Assembly: GCF_000711715.1 (NCBI RefSeq)
Contig: NZ_JONN01000001.1
Coordinates: 1,612,001 to 1,676,000, forward strand
Direction: 5' to 3'
Source of the DNA: Sphingomonas astaxanthinifaciens DSM 22298
GTDB lineage: Bacteria; Pseudomonadota; Alphaproteobacteria; Sphingomonadales; Sphingomonadaceae
DNA: 64,000 bases
Positions 57,633 to 64,000 of the stretch are shown piece by piece. The stretch's first letter is position 1. Each line of letters opens with the position of its first letter. A program made the position numbers and the translations under genes. The notes under the pieces were generated by a model. That model made no database searches and was not told the origin of the DNA. It saw only the letters and a program-made list of their open reading frames with translations.

Positions 57633-59615
57633 ATGCGCGTGAAGTCGGTGATGGCAGCGATGCTGCTGGGTGGAGCGGCGGTGTCGCTGGTGGGGACCGG
57701 GTCGGCGGCGCTGGCGCAGGCGGCGGCCAAGGCCCCGCTGCCGCAGCAGCCGCTGTCGGTCTTCGCCAAGCTGCCGCAGATCGAGCGGCCGCGCCTCAAC
57801 CAGGATGCGACCGCGATCGCCGCCAAGATGCGCAAGGGCGACGAGCAGATCCTGACCATCATCCCGCTCGACCAGCCGGGCGCCAAGCCCGAGGTGATCG
57901 CCCGCGACGGCGAGTTCGACAAGCTCGACAACGTCCGGGTCAACAACTGGCAGTGGATCGACGCCGACAACCTGCTGATCTGGATCAGCGCGCCGACCGA
58001 CCTCGACGGGCAGCGGGTCGAGAGCTCGCGCGTGCTCGCCTACAATCGCAAGACCAGGCAGCGGACCCTGCTCGGCTGGGACGGTACCTTCGTCCGCGGC
58101 AGCGAGGTCTTGTGGGTTTCGCGCGAGGGTCGCCCGCGGATCCTCCTCGCGCGCCTCGCTGCCGGTCGCGGAACCGAGCGCATCTCCAACCCCGAAGTGG
58201 TCGAGATCGACGTCCAGACGGGCGAGCAGAAGGTCATCCTGCGCCCGCAGCGCTCGGTCACCTCGTGGTTCGCCGACGGCGACGGCAATGTCCGCCTTGG
58301 CCTGTCGAACGACAATGAAACGGGCAAGATCACCGCGCTCTACCGCCCCGACGGCGAGGGCAATTTCAAGACCATCATCAAGCAGAAGCAGGAACGCTAT
58401 TCGACCATGCCGATCCCCCGCATCTTCCTGCCGGGGGGCAAGGCGCTGGTGATGAGCCGGCACGAGGGCACCGACGCGGTCTACGAGATGGACCTCAACA
58501 CGATGGAGTTCGGCCGCAAGGTCTATTCGGATCCCAAATATGACGTGTCGGGAATGGTCGCGAACCGCGAGGGCAACGGCATCGGCCGGATCACCATCAC
58601 CCGCAATCGCGCCGAGAACATCTGGTTCGATCCAGAGATGAAGGAGATCCAGGCCGTCCTCGACGAGAGCTTCGGCAAGGGCACGGCGGATATCGTCTCG
58701 GCCGACAAGAGCCGCAAAAACATCCTGTTCCACGTCGCCCAGCCCAACCAGCAGGGCGGCTATTTCATGTTCAACACCGCGACCGGCGAGACGAAGATGG
58801 TCGGCTGGATGAACGAGACGCTCAAGGATGCGTCGATGAATCCGGTCAGGACCATCACCTACAAGGCGCGCGACGGGAAGAGCATCGACGCGGTGCTGAC
58901 CCTGCCGCGCCTCAAGCCCGCCAAGGCCCTGCCGCTGATCGTGCTTCCCCACGGCGGCCCTTGGGCGCGCGACGAGGAGAGCTGGGACATCTGGGCGCAG
59001 CCGCTGGCCGAGCTCGGCTATGCGGTGGTCCAGCCCAACTACCGCGGCTCGTCGGGCTTCGGAAAGGCCTGGGAGGCGATGAGCGACGGCAACTGGGGCA
59101 TGGCGATGCAGGACGACCTCGACGACAGCGTCGCCTATCTCGCCGCGCAGGGCATCGCCGACGCCAAGCGTGTCTGCGTCATGGGCTGGAGCTACGGCGG
59201 CTATGCCGCGGCCCGCGCCGCCCAGCGCAACCCCGAGCTCTACCGCTGCGCGATCGCCGGGGCGGGGGTCTACGACATTCCCAAGATGACCGCCTACGAT
59301 CGCAACTACCTCGGCGAATATGGCTCGAAATATATCGGCTCGGCGGCCTCGCGGCTGGCCGACGTCTCGCCCGCCCGCAACACCGACAAGAAGTGGGCGC
59401 CGATCCTGATCGTCCACGGCGCCAAGGACCAGCGCGTGCCCATCGCGCAGGCCCGCTTCCTGGTCGAGCGGCTCAAGGCCTCGGGCAAGGTCGAGGGCGT
59501 CGACTATCGTTATGTCGAGCAGCCCCGCAACACCCACCAGCTTCCGTTCGAGTCCGATCGCCTGCAATGGCTGGAGGAAGCGGCCAAGTGGCTCGCCAAG
59601 TATAACCCCGCCTGA
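57633..59615 (+). CDS. Exported prolyl-oligopeptidase-family peptidase (S9)
   Basis: A 660-residue peptidase with a Sec signal peptide (cleavage near ALAQA). A seven-bladed propeller-like N-terminal part precedes the alpha/beta hydrolase domain. The nucleophile motif is [11 protein letters not shown], the aspartate is in GAKDQRVP, and the histidine in RNTHQLPF, so the triad is complete. [13 protein letters not shown] and NYRGSSGFG fit the DPP4/acylaminoacyl-peptidase type. The site GGAGGGGA at 57618-57625 precedes the ATG. Confidence 0.94.
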   Translation: MRVKSVMAAMLLGGAAVSLVGTGSAALAQAAAKAPLPQQPLSVFAKLPQIERPRLNQDATAIAAKMRKGDEQILTIIPLDQPGAKPEVIARDGEFDKLDNVRVNNWQWIDADNLLIWISAPTDLDGQRVESSRVLAYNRKTRQRTLLGWDGTFVRGSEVLWVSREGRPRILLARLAAGRGTERISNPEVVEIDVQTGEQKVILRPQRSVTSWFADGDGNVRLGLSNDNETGKITALYRPDGEGNFKTIIKQKQERYSTMPIPRIFLPGGKALVMSRHEGTDAVYEMDLNTMEFGRKVYSDPKYDVSGMVANREGNGIGRITITRNRAENIWFDPEMKEIQAVLDESFGKGTADIVSADKSRKNILFHVAQPNQQGGYFMFNTATGETKMVGWMNETLKDASMNPVRTITYKARDGKSIDAVLTLPRLKPAKALPLIVLPHGGPWARDEESWDIWAQPLAELGYAVVQPNYRGSSGFGKAWEAMSDGNWGMAMQDDLDDSVAYLAAQGIADAKRVCVMGWSYGGYAAARAAQRNPELYRCAIAGAGVYDIPKMTAYDRNYLGEYGSKYIGSAASRLADVSPARNTDKKWAPILIVHGAKDQRVPIAQARFLVERLKASGKVEGVDYRYVEQPRNTHQLPFESDRLQWLEEAAKWLAKYNPA

Positions 59616-59629
59616 GGGGCCCGCCTTTC

Positions 59630-59668
59630 CTTTTGGTCGCGCTCCCGCTAAGGGCGCGCGACCAAAAG
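59630..59668 (+). terminator. Long hairpin between the S9 peptidase and infA
   Basis: CTTTTGGTCGCGC (59630-59642) pairs exactly with GCGCGACCAAAAG (59656-59668), a 13-bp stem and 13-nt loop. It lies 14 nt after the peptidase stop and ends 21 nt before the infA ATG. It could terminate upstream transcription or shape the infA leader. There is no T run. Confidence 0.55.
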
Positions 59669-59689
59669 CACGCTTCACGAAGGATTTGC

Positions 59690-59941
59690 ATGGCCAAGGA
59701 AGAACTTCTCGAGATGCGCGGGCGGGTGGTCGAACTGCTCCCCAACGCGATGTTTCGCGTCGAGCTCGAGAATGGCCACGAGATCCTGGGACACACGGCG
59801 GGCAAGATGCGCAAGAACCGCATCCGCGTGCTCACCGGCGACGAGGTGCTGGTCGAACTGACCCCCTACGACCTCACCAAGGGTCGCATCACCTACCGCT
59901 TCATGCCCGGCCGCGGGGGCCCGCCCGGCTACAACGGCTAG
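59690..59941 (+). CDS. infA: Translation initiation factor IF-1
   Basis: An 83-residue IF-1 with the S1-type OB fold: [30 protein letters not shown], quoted here in parts as KEELLEMRG and [29 protein letters not shown] and [17 protein letters not shown]. It has a C-terminal extension ([12 protein letters not shown]), about 10 residues beyond the usual end, as in other alphaproteobacteria. GAAGGA precedes the ATG at 59690. It is followed by maf within 10 bp. Confidence 0.98.
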   Translation: MAKEELLEMRGRVVELLPNAMFRVELENGHEILGHTAGKMRKNRIRVLTGDEVLVELTPYDLTKGRITYRFMPGRGGPPGYNG

Positions 59942-59950
59942 GCCGTCCCC

Positions 59951-60523
59951 ATGCGCCTGGTCCTCGCCTCGGCGAGCCCGCGCCGTCTCGACCTGCTCGC
60001 CCGGATCGGCGTCACGCCCGACGCGGTGATCCCCGCCGACATCGACGAGGAACCGGCCAGGGGCGAGCTGCCGCGCCCGCACGCGCTTCGGCTGGCGGCG
60101 GAAAAGGCCGCCGCGGTCTCCGCCCGCGAGCCCAGCGCACTCGTCCTGTCGGCCGACACCGTGGTCGCGGTCGGACGCCGGATCTTGCCCAAGGTCGAGG
60201 ACGAAGCGACGCTCCGCCAGTGCATGGCGCTGCTTTCGGGCCGCCGCCACAAGGTGCTGACCGGGGTCGCGCTGGCCGAGCCCGGTGGCCGCGTGCGAAC
60301 CCGGATCGTCGAGACGGTGATCGCGATGAAGCGGCTCTCCGACGAGGAAATCGACTATTATGCCGGGCACGGCGAGTGGCGCGGCAAGGCCGGCGGCTAT
60401 GCGCTCCAGGGTTATGGCGAGGTCTATGTCCGGTTCATGGCCGGGAGCTGGTCGAACGTGGTCGGCCTGCCGCTGGCCGAAACCCGCCACCTCCTGAAGA
60501 GCGCGGGCTACGCGCTTGCCTGA
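59951..60523 (+). CDS. maf: Maf-like nucleoside triphosphate pyrophosphatase
   Basis: A 190-residue Maf/Ham1-like protein. The signature ASASPRR near the N-terminus and the SADTVV and KAGGYALQGYGE motifs define the nucleotide and metal site. Maf proteins hydrolyse noncanonical or canonical NTPs (dTTP/UTP or 7-methyl-GTP) and are linked to septum control. The subtype is not assigned. Its 3' end overlaps the RNase E/G-like gene by 8 bp. Confidence 0.93.
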   Translation: MRLVLASASPRRLDLLARIGVTPDAVIPADIDEEPARGELPRPHALRLAAEKAAAVSAREPSALVLSADTVVAVGRRILPKVEDEATLRQCMALLSGRRHKVLTGVALAEPGGRVRTRIVETVIAMKRLSDEEIDYYAGHGEWRGKAGGYALQGYGEVYVRFMAGSWSNVVGLPLAETRHLLKSAGYALA

Positions 60524-61466
60524 GTGGGTCCGCGAGCGCGGGATCGGCGAGACCCGGCTGGCCCTCCTCGACGACGAGACGATCCTCGCCGCCCGAATCC
60601 TCCCCGACGACATGCTCCTCGCCGGCACGCGGCTGTCCGCCCGTCTGGCCGCCGTGGCGCCGCGCCCGCTTGCCCGGCTCGACGACGGGAGCGAGGTGCT
60701 GCTTCGTTCGCGGCCCGCGGGCGTGACCGAGGGCGGCCGCTTCGACCTCGAGATCGTCCGGCCGAAATTTCCCGGGCTCGAACCGTGGAAGCGGGCGCTG
60801 GGCAGGCCGGCCACCGACACGAGCCCCACATCGGATGCGCCGGCGGCCCGCGACCTCGTCTTCCCCGGCGGCAGCGACGTGCTGGGCCGGGCGGGATGGG
60901 ACGAGCTCCTCGAGCAAGCGGCAAGCGGGCGGGTCGCCTTCGACGGCGGTGAATTGCTGATCGCGCTCACCCCGGCGATGACCGTGATCGACGTCGATGG
61001 CTGGCTGCCCGGTGCCGAGCTTGCCGTGCGCGCCGCCGCCGCCGCGGGGGCGGCGATAAGGCGGCTCGACCTCCAGGGGAGCATCGGGATCGATTTCCCC
61101 TCGACCCCGGGCAAGGAGATCCGCCAGCGGGTCGCCGAGACCCTCGACCACGCGCTTGGGAACGAGGCGTTCGAGCGGACCGCGGTCAACGGCTTCGGCT
61201 TCCTCCAGCTGGTCCGACCGCGCCGCCGGGCCTCGCTGATCGAGCTTGCCCACGATCGCGCCGGCTTCGCCGCCCGCGCCGCCCTCCGCCGCGCCGCGCG
61301 CGAGGGCCACGGGCCTGCGACCCTCGTGGTCCATCCCCGGGTCGAGGCGCTGCTCGCCGCCCGGCCCGACTGGCTCGAGGCGCTCGCCCGGCAGCGCGGT
61401 GGCGCGATTGCCTTGCGGGCGAAGCCGGGCGTCGCCATCTCCGACCTCGATGTCGAACCAGCCTAA
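60516..61466 (+). CDS. Short ribonuclease E/G family protein
   Basis: A 316-residue protein with TTG start (60516). The opening EWVRERGIGETRLALLDDETI is typical of an RNase E/G N-terminus. The catalytic residues are conserved in context: VIDVDG (Asp159/161) and RRLDLQGSIGIDF (Asp193). The S1 RNA-binding domain is reduced or absent and the Zn-link CPxC is missing, so this is the short form, not the full tetrameric RNase E. RNA cleavage is plausible. It belongs to the infA-maf-RNase-yacG cluster and overlaps both neighbours (8 and 17 bp). Confidence 0.82.
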   Translation: MPEWVRERGIGETRLALLDDETILAARILPDDMLLAGTRLSARLAAVAPRPLARLDDGSEVLLRSRPAGVTEGGRFDLEIVRPKFPGLEPWKRALGRPATDTSPTSDAPAARDLVFPGGSDVLGRAGWDELLEQAASGRVAFDGGELLIALTPAMTVIDVDGWLPGAELAVRAAAAAGAAIRRLDLQGSIGIDFPSTPGKEIRQRVAETLDHALGNEAFERTAVNGFGFLQLVRPRRRASLIELAHDRAGFAARAALRRAAREGHGPATLVVHPRVEALLAARPDWLEALARQRGGAIALRAKPGVAISDLDVEPA

Positions 61467-61626
61467 GCCCTGCCCCCTGTGCGGCAAACCGCCCGCACCC
61501 GACCACGCCCCCTTCTGCAGCCGCGGCTGCAAGGATCGCGACCTCCTTCAATGGCTGGGGGAAGGATATCGGATTCCGGGCCCGCCGGCCGATCCCGGGC
61601 TGGACAGCGCATCAGACGACCGTTAG
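61450..61626 (+). CDS. yacG: DNA gyrase inhibitor YacG-type zinc protein
   Basis: A 58-residue protein with the YacG zinc-binding layout: CPLCGKPP near the N-terminus and FCSRGCKDRDLLQWL, so four cysteines bind one zinc. YacG blocks DNA gyrase by binding GyrB. The ATG at 61450 lies 17 bp inside the RNase E/G-like gene, so translation is probably coupled. The reading frame is short but the motifs are clear. Confidence 0.88.
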   Translation: MSNQPKPCPLCGKPPAPDHAPFCSRGCKDRDLLQWLGEGYRIPGPPADPGLDSASDDR

Positions 61627-61670
61627 GGGAGCCGCTCGCAAGGCCATTCGGCCTGCCCGCGGACCCGTGG

Positions 61671-61746
61671 GCCCAGATAGCTCAGTTGGTAGAGCATGCG
61701 ACTGAAAATCGCAGTGTCGCTGGTTCGATCCCGGCTCTGGGCACCA
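61671..61746 (+). tRNA. tRNA-Phe (anticodon GAA)
   Basis: A 76-nt cloverleaf. The acceptor GCCCAGA pairs with TCTGGGC, the D arm is GCTC/GAGC, and the anticodon stem TGCGA/TCGCA has loop CTGAAAA with anticodon GAA, reading UUC/UUU. The T loop is TTCGATC, and the terminal CCA is encoded. It lies 44 bp after yacG. Confidence 0.97.
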
Positions 61747-61809
61747 CTCCTTCCCTAGCCGCGCCAATGCTTGCGTAGTCCCGCAAGTTCGGTTGCAAGA
61801 AGGGTTTTC

Positions 61810-62913
61810 ATGGACGCGTCACCCGAGCAGGCTTCCGATTACCGGCTGGCCGCATTGCGGTCCTTCAACATCCTCGACACCCCACGCGAACAGGACTTCG
61901 ACGAAATCGTCGCCCTGGCGGCGCGGCTGTGCGACGTCCCCGTGGCCCTGGTCTCGCTGGTCGACGCAGACCGCCAGTGGTTCAAGGCCGAGGTCGGCCT
62001 GGCCTGCAGCGAAACCCCGATCGAGCAGTCGATCTGCGCGCACGTCATCCGCGAGAACAGCTTCGTCGAGATCCCCGACACCCATGCCGACGAGCGCACC
62101 CGCGACAATCCGCTCTGCCAGGGCGAGGATGGCCTGCGTTTCTATGCCGGTGCCCTCCTCCGCACCGCTGCCGGCGTCCCGCTCGGCACCTTGTGCGTCC
62201 TCGACCGCAGGCCGCGGACGCTCGAGCCGCACCAGCGCGAGGCGCTCGAGGTGCTCGCCCGGCAGGTGATGACCCAGATCGACCTGCGCCAGGCGATCGC
62301 GACCGAGCAGGTCATCCGCAACGAGATCGACCACCGGATCAAGAATTCGCTGAGCACCGTCGCGGCGTTCGTCCGGCTCGAGCGACGGACCGCTGCCGAC
62401 AAGGCGGCGCTCCAGTTGCTCGACCGGGTGGCGCAGCAGATCGACACCGTCTCGCTGCTCCATCGTCATCTCAGCGACGGCGGGCGGCAGCGGCTCGACC
62501 TTGCCACCTACCTTGGCGAGGTGGTCGCGCTGATCGACCAGTCGCAGCCGCCCGCGATCCACGTCAGCGGCGAGTTCGCGCCGTTCGACGTCGAAGCGCG
62601 CGAGGCCGCCAACCTCGGCACCGTGGTCAACGAACTCGCCGCCAATGCGGTCAAGCATTCGGTCGGCGAGGCGGGCGGGGAAATCCGGTTCCGCGGCGAG
62701 GCGCTCACCGGCGGCCGCTACCGCCTGACCAGCGAAGCCACGGGCGCGCGCACCGGTGACGAGACCGAGACCGAAGCCGCGCCGGGGAGCCGCACCGGCC
62801 TCGGCCTGCGCCTGATCGCGCATTCGGTTCAGCAGCTCGGCGGGACGATGACGCGCGGGACCGAGAACGGCCGCTACCGTACCGAGATCGTGGTCACTCC
62901 CTCACCGGCCTAG
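61810..62913 (+). CDS. GAF-domain histidine kinase, HWE/HisKA_2 type
   Basis: A 367-residue soluble kinase. The N-terminal GAF domain (about 20-155) has ALVSLVDADRQWFKA, the pattern seen in many light-, redox- or small-molecule-sensing kinases. The phospho-acceptor helix is EIDHRIKNSLSTVAAF (His175), which places it in the HisKA_2/HWE class rather than the standard HisKA class. NELAANAVKHS and GLGLRLIAHSVQQLGG mark the ATPase. HWE kinases often feed the alphaproteobacterial general stress response, but no PhyR or sigma factor lies here. The start ATG 61810 follows AGAAGGG. Confidence 0.9.
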   Translation: MDASPEQASDYRLAALRSFNILDTPREQDFDEIVALAARLCDVPVALVSLVDADRQWFKAEVGLACSETPIEQSICAHVIRENSFVEIPDTHADERTRDNPLCQGEDGLRFYAGALLRTAAGVPLGTLCVLDRRPRTLEPHQREALEVLARQVMTQIDLRQAIATEQVIRNEIDHRIKNSLSTVAAFVRLERRTAADKAALQLLDRVAQQIDTVSLLHRHLSDGGRQRLDLATYLGEVVALIDQSQPPAIHVSGEFAPFDVEAREAANLGTVVNELAANAVKHSVGEAGGEIRFRGEALTGGRYRLTSEATGARTGDETETEAAPGSRTGLGLRLIAHSVQQLGGTMTRGTENGRYRTEIVVTPSPA

Positions 62914-64000
62914 GCCACGGCCGCCTCGGGCGCGGCCGGCTGCCCGCCCTCGTCGACATCGGGCTCGGCCTCGGCGCTGACGCCCTGTTCGAGCGCCTTG
63001 TCCTGCGCCGCCAGTTCCGCAGCATCCTCGGGATAGATGCCGAAGCGCGCGGCGACGTCGGGCGCGAAACGGAGAAGGTCGGGACGAAGCTTGAGGATCG
63101 AGACGTCCTTGGCCTTGCCCTCCATCATCACGTCGAACTCGAGCCCCTCGGCATCGCGCATGAAGGTCGCGAATTCGAACGGGTTGGTGAAGTCGCTGTG
63201 GCCAGTCCAGATCGGCGGCAGGAGCACGGTCTTGACCCGGGCGGTGGCCTTGACCGGGGCACGGGTCAGTTCGTTCGACTTCCTCCCCTTGCCGGCCTTC
63301 GCGGCCTCGCGCTGCTTCGGGGTCACCTTGCGCTTCACCTCGCGAAGCTCGGTCCGCGGCGAGGAGAAATGGATCTTGGGCCGCACGCCCGCGGGCCAGG
63401 TCGCGAGGAATTTCTCGAGCGTGTCGCGCAGGTCGAGCCGTTCGGGATTGAGGCACCAGAAATGCTGGTAGTCGAACACGCACCGCACGCCGCAGCGCTC
63501 GTGAATCCAGAGCACGTCGGCAGCCGAGAAGCGGATGTCGTCATTCTCGAGGACCAGGCGGCGGCGCACATGTTCGGGGCATAAAGCATAGCCCTCGAGC
63601 CAGCGGGCCCGCGCGGCCTCGCGATCGTCATAGACCCCGCCGACATGGGTCACGAGCACCGCCTCGGGTCCGCAACCCATCCGGTCGAGCATCTCGGCCT
63701 GGCTCGACAGGTCCCAGATCGACTTGGCGGTGAGCTCGGGATTGGGGCTGTTGAGGAGCACATATTGCGAGGGGTGGAAGGAAAGGCGGATGTCGAGTTC
63801 GCGCGCCTTCTTCCCGAACGCCGCCAGCTCGGCATCGCTCTCGGCGACCATGTTGTGGAACTGCGGCAGGTCGGGGTGGTTCGCATAGGGCGCGATGTCC
63901 GAACTCAGCCGGTACATGTCGATCTCGACTTTCTGGAGATAGTCGAGGACCTGGTCGAGCAGCTCGAGGCTGCATTTGAGGTGCGGGTTCTTCTGCCAGC
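62910..64000 (-). CDS. uvsE: UV damage endonuclease UvsE (5' end outside window)
   Basis: At least 362 codons of a UvsE/UVDE protein, which nicks DNA 5' of UV photoproducts. The TIM-barrel core is recognisable: IDMYRLSSDIAPYANHP, LDIRLSFHPSQYVLLNSPN, HVGGVYDDREAA, LENDDIRFSAADVLWIHE, CVFDYQHFW, PKIHFSSPR and DVMMEGKAKD, with the His, Asp and Glu metal ligands. The frame remains open to base 63998 and the start lies beyond the window. The C-terminal 60 residues are acidic and Ala-rich, longer than in some homologues. It overlaps the convergent GAF kinase gene by 4 bp. Confidence 0.9.
   Translation of the reverse strand, partial: WQKNPHLKCSLELLDQVLDYLQKVEIDMYRLSSDIAPYANHPDLPQFHNMVAESDAELAAFGKKARELDIRLSFHPSQYVLLNSPNPELTAKSIWDLSSQAEMLDRMGCGPEAVLVTHVGGVYDDREAARARWLEGYALCPEHVRRRLVLENDDIRFSAADVLWIHERCGVRCVFDYQHFWCLNPERLDLRDTLEKFLATWPAGVRPKIHFSSPRTELREVKRKVTPKQREAAKAGKGRKSNELTRAPVKATARVKTVLLPPIWTGHSDFTNPFEFATFMRDAEGLEFDVMMEGKAKDVSILKLRPDLLRFAPDVAARFGIYPEDAAELAAQDKALEQGVSAEAEPDVDEGGQPAAPEAAVA

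Overview
The window is a gene-dense, very GC-rich chromosomal segment. I did not compute the GC content. It looks like an alphaproteobacterium of the order Sphingomonadales (Sphingomonas/Sphingomicrobium-like). The reasons are family content and order: a large TonB-dependent receptor beside TPR sulfotransferase and hydroxylase genes, a K+-independent H+-pyrophosphatase, the bolA / J-domain / cobS-cobT / rpmB neighbourhood, the infA-maf-RNase E/G-yacG-tRNA-Phe block, DUF2093 next to xseA, and many exported peptidases. No phage, transposase or CRISPR array was seen. No gene-free stretch exceeds about 300 bases.

Layout. 1-4400: the start of an exported serine hydrolase, a TerC membrane protein with a hairpin-forming leader, a DUF3617 lipoprotein, a LOV (blue-light) hybrid histidine kinase and a small HNH protein. 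4407-7014: an MBOAT acyltransferase plus AlgJ/AlgX-like SGNH partner, likely a polysaccharide O-acetylation module. 7151-12001: exported esterase, exported RidA-like protein, Tat-exported FAD amine oxidase, DUF2147 protein and a FadL-type porin. 12059-16661: uvrB, a methyltransferase-like lipoprotein and an S10 serine carboxypeptidase. 16675-22906: tRNA-Pro, DJ-1/PfpI protein, ferredoxin-NADP reductase, PHA-granule-region protein, M15-like peptidase and clpB with a sigma-32-like promoter. 23267-31987: a TonB-dependent receptor in line with a TPR-sulfotransferase and an Asp/Asn beta-hydroxylase-like protein, with a divergent secreted protein and a TPR/2OG-Fe(II) oxygenase. 31984-37651: DUF2093, xseA and purD (whose start codons share one CATG), three translationally coupled small genes including a 44-residue membrane peptide, an aspartic protease with PDZ domain and a J-domain protein. 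37756-44918: hppA, thiL (apparently starting at CTG), nusB, an epoxide-hydrolase-like protein, a pirin, a CPBP protein, bolA and a J-domain protein. 44919-50198: eight tightly packed genes (GST, VOC, DUF1428, DHFR-like) facing a divergent HxlR-type regulator. 50230-54483: cobS, cobT, an esterase-like protein and rpmB. 54633-64000: tadA, an OmpA lipoprotein, a CorC/HlyC-type protein, an S9 peptidase, infA, maf, an RNase E/G-like protein, yacG, tRNA-Phe, a GAF/HWE-type histidine kinase and the C-terminal part of uvsE.

The most promising candidates for something undescribed are these. (1) The receptor/sulfotransferase/hydroxylase/oxygenase locus at 23267-31987 could be a system that modifies a peptide or protein. 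(2) The eight-gene detoxification-like operon under a ligand-sensing HxlR regulator sits inside a neighbourhood that is usually contiguous. (3) There are compact gene-start arrangements: the purD/xseA CATG, the CTG start of thiL, and two very short membrane ORFs.
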